From the NCBI RefSeq assembly GCF_000525995.1, contig NZ_AODL01000022.1, positions 1 to 64,000 on the forward strand: a stretch of DNA of 64,000 nucleotides. The letters run 5' to 3'. Shown piece by piece: positions 63,925-64,000 of this stretch (position 1 is the first letter of the stretch; the number at the start of each line of letters is the position of its first letter). The stretch is from Paenilisteria riparia FSL S10-1204 (GTDB lineage: Bacteria; Bacillota; Bacilli; Lactobacillales; Listeriaceae). A model generated the notes under the pieces. That model had not been told where the DNA came from, ran no database searches, and saw only the letters and a list, made by a program, of their open reading frames with translations. The translations under genes and the position numbers were made by a program.

Positions 63925-64000
63925 TTATAGCGTATTGCGTGGTGTTTGATAAGCTGGGCGGGCTTTTATTTTTTCGATTTTGGCAGCTAATTCTTTGTGT
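63925..64000 (-). CDS. C-terminal end of an unidentified gene (partial)
   Basis: A minus-strand frame enters from the window edge and stops at 63925. Its last residues are HKELAAKIEKIKARPAYQTP followed by RNTL. The composition looks coding, but 24 residues are too few to assign a family. In Bacillus the deaminase tadA lies some way upstream of dnaX, but this tail does not clearly match it. Confidence 0.45.
   Translation of the reverse strand, partial: HKELAAKIEKIKARPAYQTPRNTL

Noticed and set aside
63920-63960. TATAAT-like sequence as a dnaX promoter
   Set aside because: It overlaps the final codons of the upstream partial gene and its -35 match is poor.

Overview
The window looks like a low-GC Firmicute of the Listeriaceae, most likely a Listeria species outside the monocytogenes group. 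This is inferred from two tandem spoVG genes before glmU, the purR-spoVG-glmU and metG-tatD-yabE-rnmV-ksgA-veg-ispE blocks, a dhaKLM operon beside a lysine-decarboxylase-like gene, and the dnaX-ebfC-recR-yaaL block. Nearly all core genes are on the minus strand. No rRNA, tRNA, CRISPR array or intact insertion sequence was seen.

Layout. 1-21 kb is conserved core: glmU (partial), two spoVG, a MacB-type ABC exporter, purR, a YdjC-type deacetylase, ispE, veg, ksgA, rnmV, yabE, tatD, metG, abrB, an HhH protein, rsmI, a GIY-YIG protein, trmN6, yabA, ricT and holB. 21-29 kb is accessory: a tyrosine-phosphatase-like gene, an allantoin module (pucI-type permease, allantoinase, PucG-type aminotransferase, PucR regulator), a PadR/HAAS pair and a decayed Fic fragment. 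29-43 kb is one minus-strand exopolysaccharide operon with two lipoproteins, a 4,6-dehydratase, a UDP-sugar dehydrogenase, a chain-length protein and tyrosine kinase, a polymerase, a flippase, glycosyltransferases, a priming transferase and an aminotransferase. 43-50 kb holds a repeat-rich secreted protein, two paralogous Crp/Fnr regulators and an Mga/AtxA-like regulator. 50-64 kb returns to core genes (darA/yaaQ, tmk, speA-like, rpsN2, yaaL, recR, ebfC, dnaX), interrupted by a large LPXTG protein with 11 Ig-like repeats and by dhaKLM.

A dominant property of this sequence is the number of single-base frameshifts, about twenty, mostly in homopolymers. They hit even essential genes such as glmU, so most are probably sequencing errors. 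I report those loci as single genes with the break marked. The 11-G tract in the permease is the one that most deserves testing as a real switch.

The observations I find most interesting are: a shared palindrome, TGTCG-N7-CGACA, ahead of both the exopolysaccharide operon and the Mga-like regulator; a dispersed and tandem intergenic repeat family; a 94-bp inverted-repeat element in the dnaX leader; a Zur-box-like site before the zinc-free S14 gene; and the roughly 29-kb accessory block lying between yaaQ and holB, genes that are neighbours in Bacillus.
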